DNA from: Blautia sp.
GTDB lineage: Bacteria > Bacillota > Clostridia > Lachnospirales > Lachnospiraceae
Length of the DNA stretch: 64,000 bases
Assembly: GCA_021772055.1 (NCBI GenBank)
Contig: JAETNR010000007.1
Coordinates: 1 to 64,000, forward strand
Direction of reading: 5' to 3'
The translations under genes and the position numbers were made by a program. Positions 63,701-64,000 of the stretch are shown one piece after another (the stretch's first letter is position 1; each line of letters opens with the position of its first letter). Under the pieces are notes generated by a model that had not been told where the DNA came from, searched no databases, and was given only the letters and a program-made list of their open reading frames with translations.

Positions 63701-64000
63701 ATGTCAGAAATTTACGATCTGATCATATTGGGGGCAGGACCGGCTGGGATCAGCGCCGGAATTTATGCAGCAAGGGCAGGGCTTTCTACCCTTTGGCTGG
63801 ATAAGCAGTATGCTTCGGGAGGGCAGATCATCAATACCTATGAAGTGGATAATTACCCGGGAATGCCCGGAATGAGCGGAATCGATCTGGGAGACGCTTT
63901 TGCAGCCCATGCAGAGAAGCTGGGGCTTTCCCCTTCCGTGGAAAATGTCCTGGAAGTAGAGGATGCCGGAGCAGAAAAAATCGTGCGCACGAAAAAAAAT
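63701..64000 (+). CDS. trxB: thioredoxin reductase, 5' part (cut by window edge)
   Basis: The ATG at 63701 is chosen over the adjacent ATG at 63698 for spacing from AAAAGGAGG. The first 100 residues show the FAD-binding LIILGAGPAGISAGIYAARAG, then GGQIINTYEVDNYPGMPGMSG, typical of TrxB. The redox CxxC and NADPH domain lie beyond the window. It would reduce thioredoxin with NADPH. Confidence 0.88.
   Translation, partial: MSEIYDLIILGAGPAGISAGIYAARAGLSTLWLDKQYASGGQIINTYEVDNYPGMPGMSGIDLGDAFAAHAEKLGLSPSVENVLEVEDAGAEKIVRTKKN

Overview
The window looks like chromosome from a low-to-moderate G+C monoderm Firmicute of the Lachnospiraceae (Blautia-like; the genus is inferred, not proven). The grounds are strong AGGAGG ribosome binding sites, TTGACA/TATAAT promoters with 17-base spacers, T-box and yybP-ykoY riboswitches, an F-type ATP synthase in the atpZ-I-B-E-F-H-A-G-D-C order, indolepyruvate:ferredoxin oxidoreductase, and fermenter-type genes. 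I see no rRNA, tRNA, CRISPR array, prophage or intact insertion sequence.

Layout. 0.3-6.7 kb: promoter, possible 18-codon leader ORF and the oppBCDFA peptide importer. 6.7-11.8 kb: a membrane-anchored MerR regulator with its operator, a YidC remnant, a DeoR regulator, a large transglutaminase-like protein, a short relic-like gene and an unlisted 59-codon cysteine-rich gene. 11.8-15.5 kb (minus strand): an rRNA methyltransferase-like gene, an Rpn/PD-(D/E)XK protein and a GNAT acetyltransferase flanked by two related ~255-bp palindromic elements. 15.5-21.4 kb: aminotransferase, L,D-transpeptidase, Ddl, MurF and a membrane protein, mainly cell-wall functions. 21.5-28.5 kb: hydroxyacid dehydrogenase, a LacI-sensor/GGDEF fusion, upp, a YgjP-type metallopeptidase, a small conserved gene and an aconitase-family hydratase.

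28.5-29.5 kb has no ORF but has a very good promoter with A-tract UP sequence and about 770 bases rich in hairpins. It is my best candidate for an undescribed large structured RNA. 29.5-32.7 kb: pseudouridine synthase, YtvI-like permease and an orphan sugar-binding lipoprotein. 32.8-40.4 kb: the complete ATP synthase operon, whose c subunit has a two-carboxylate sodium-binding signature. 40.3-45.4 kb: Uma2-type gene, AraC regulator and a sugar catabolic cluster (broken xylose-isomerase-like gene, PfkB kinase, class II aldolase).

45.4-50.6 kb: iorA-iorB-sodium symporter-aminotransferase, a self-consistent route from an imported aromatic amino acid to an aryl-acetyl-CoA, reducing ferredoxin. 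Sodium-coupled uptake and a sodium ATP synthase in one window suggest sodium-based energetics (inference). 50.6-51.6 kb holds decayed foreign DNA. 51.6-54 kb: T-box leader and metG. 54-57 kb: Mn2+ riboswitch and P-type ATPase. 57-64 kb: PQQ-propeller membrane protein, TatD nuclease, CapA-family protein, MarR regulator, DUF885 peptidase-like protein and the start of trxB, cut by the window edge.
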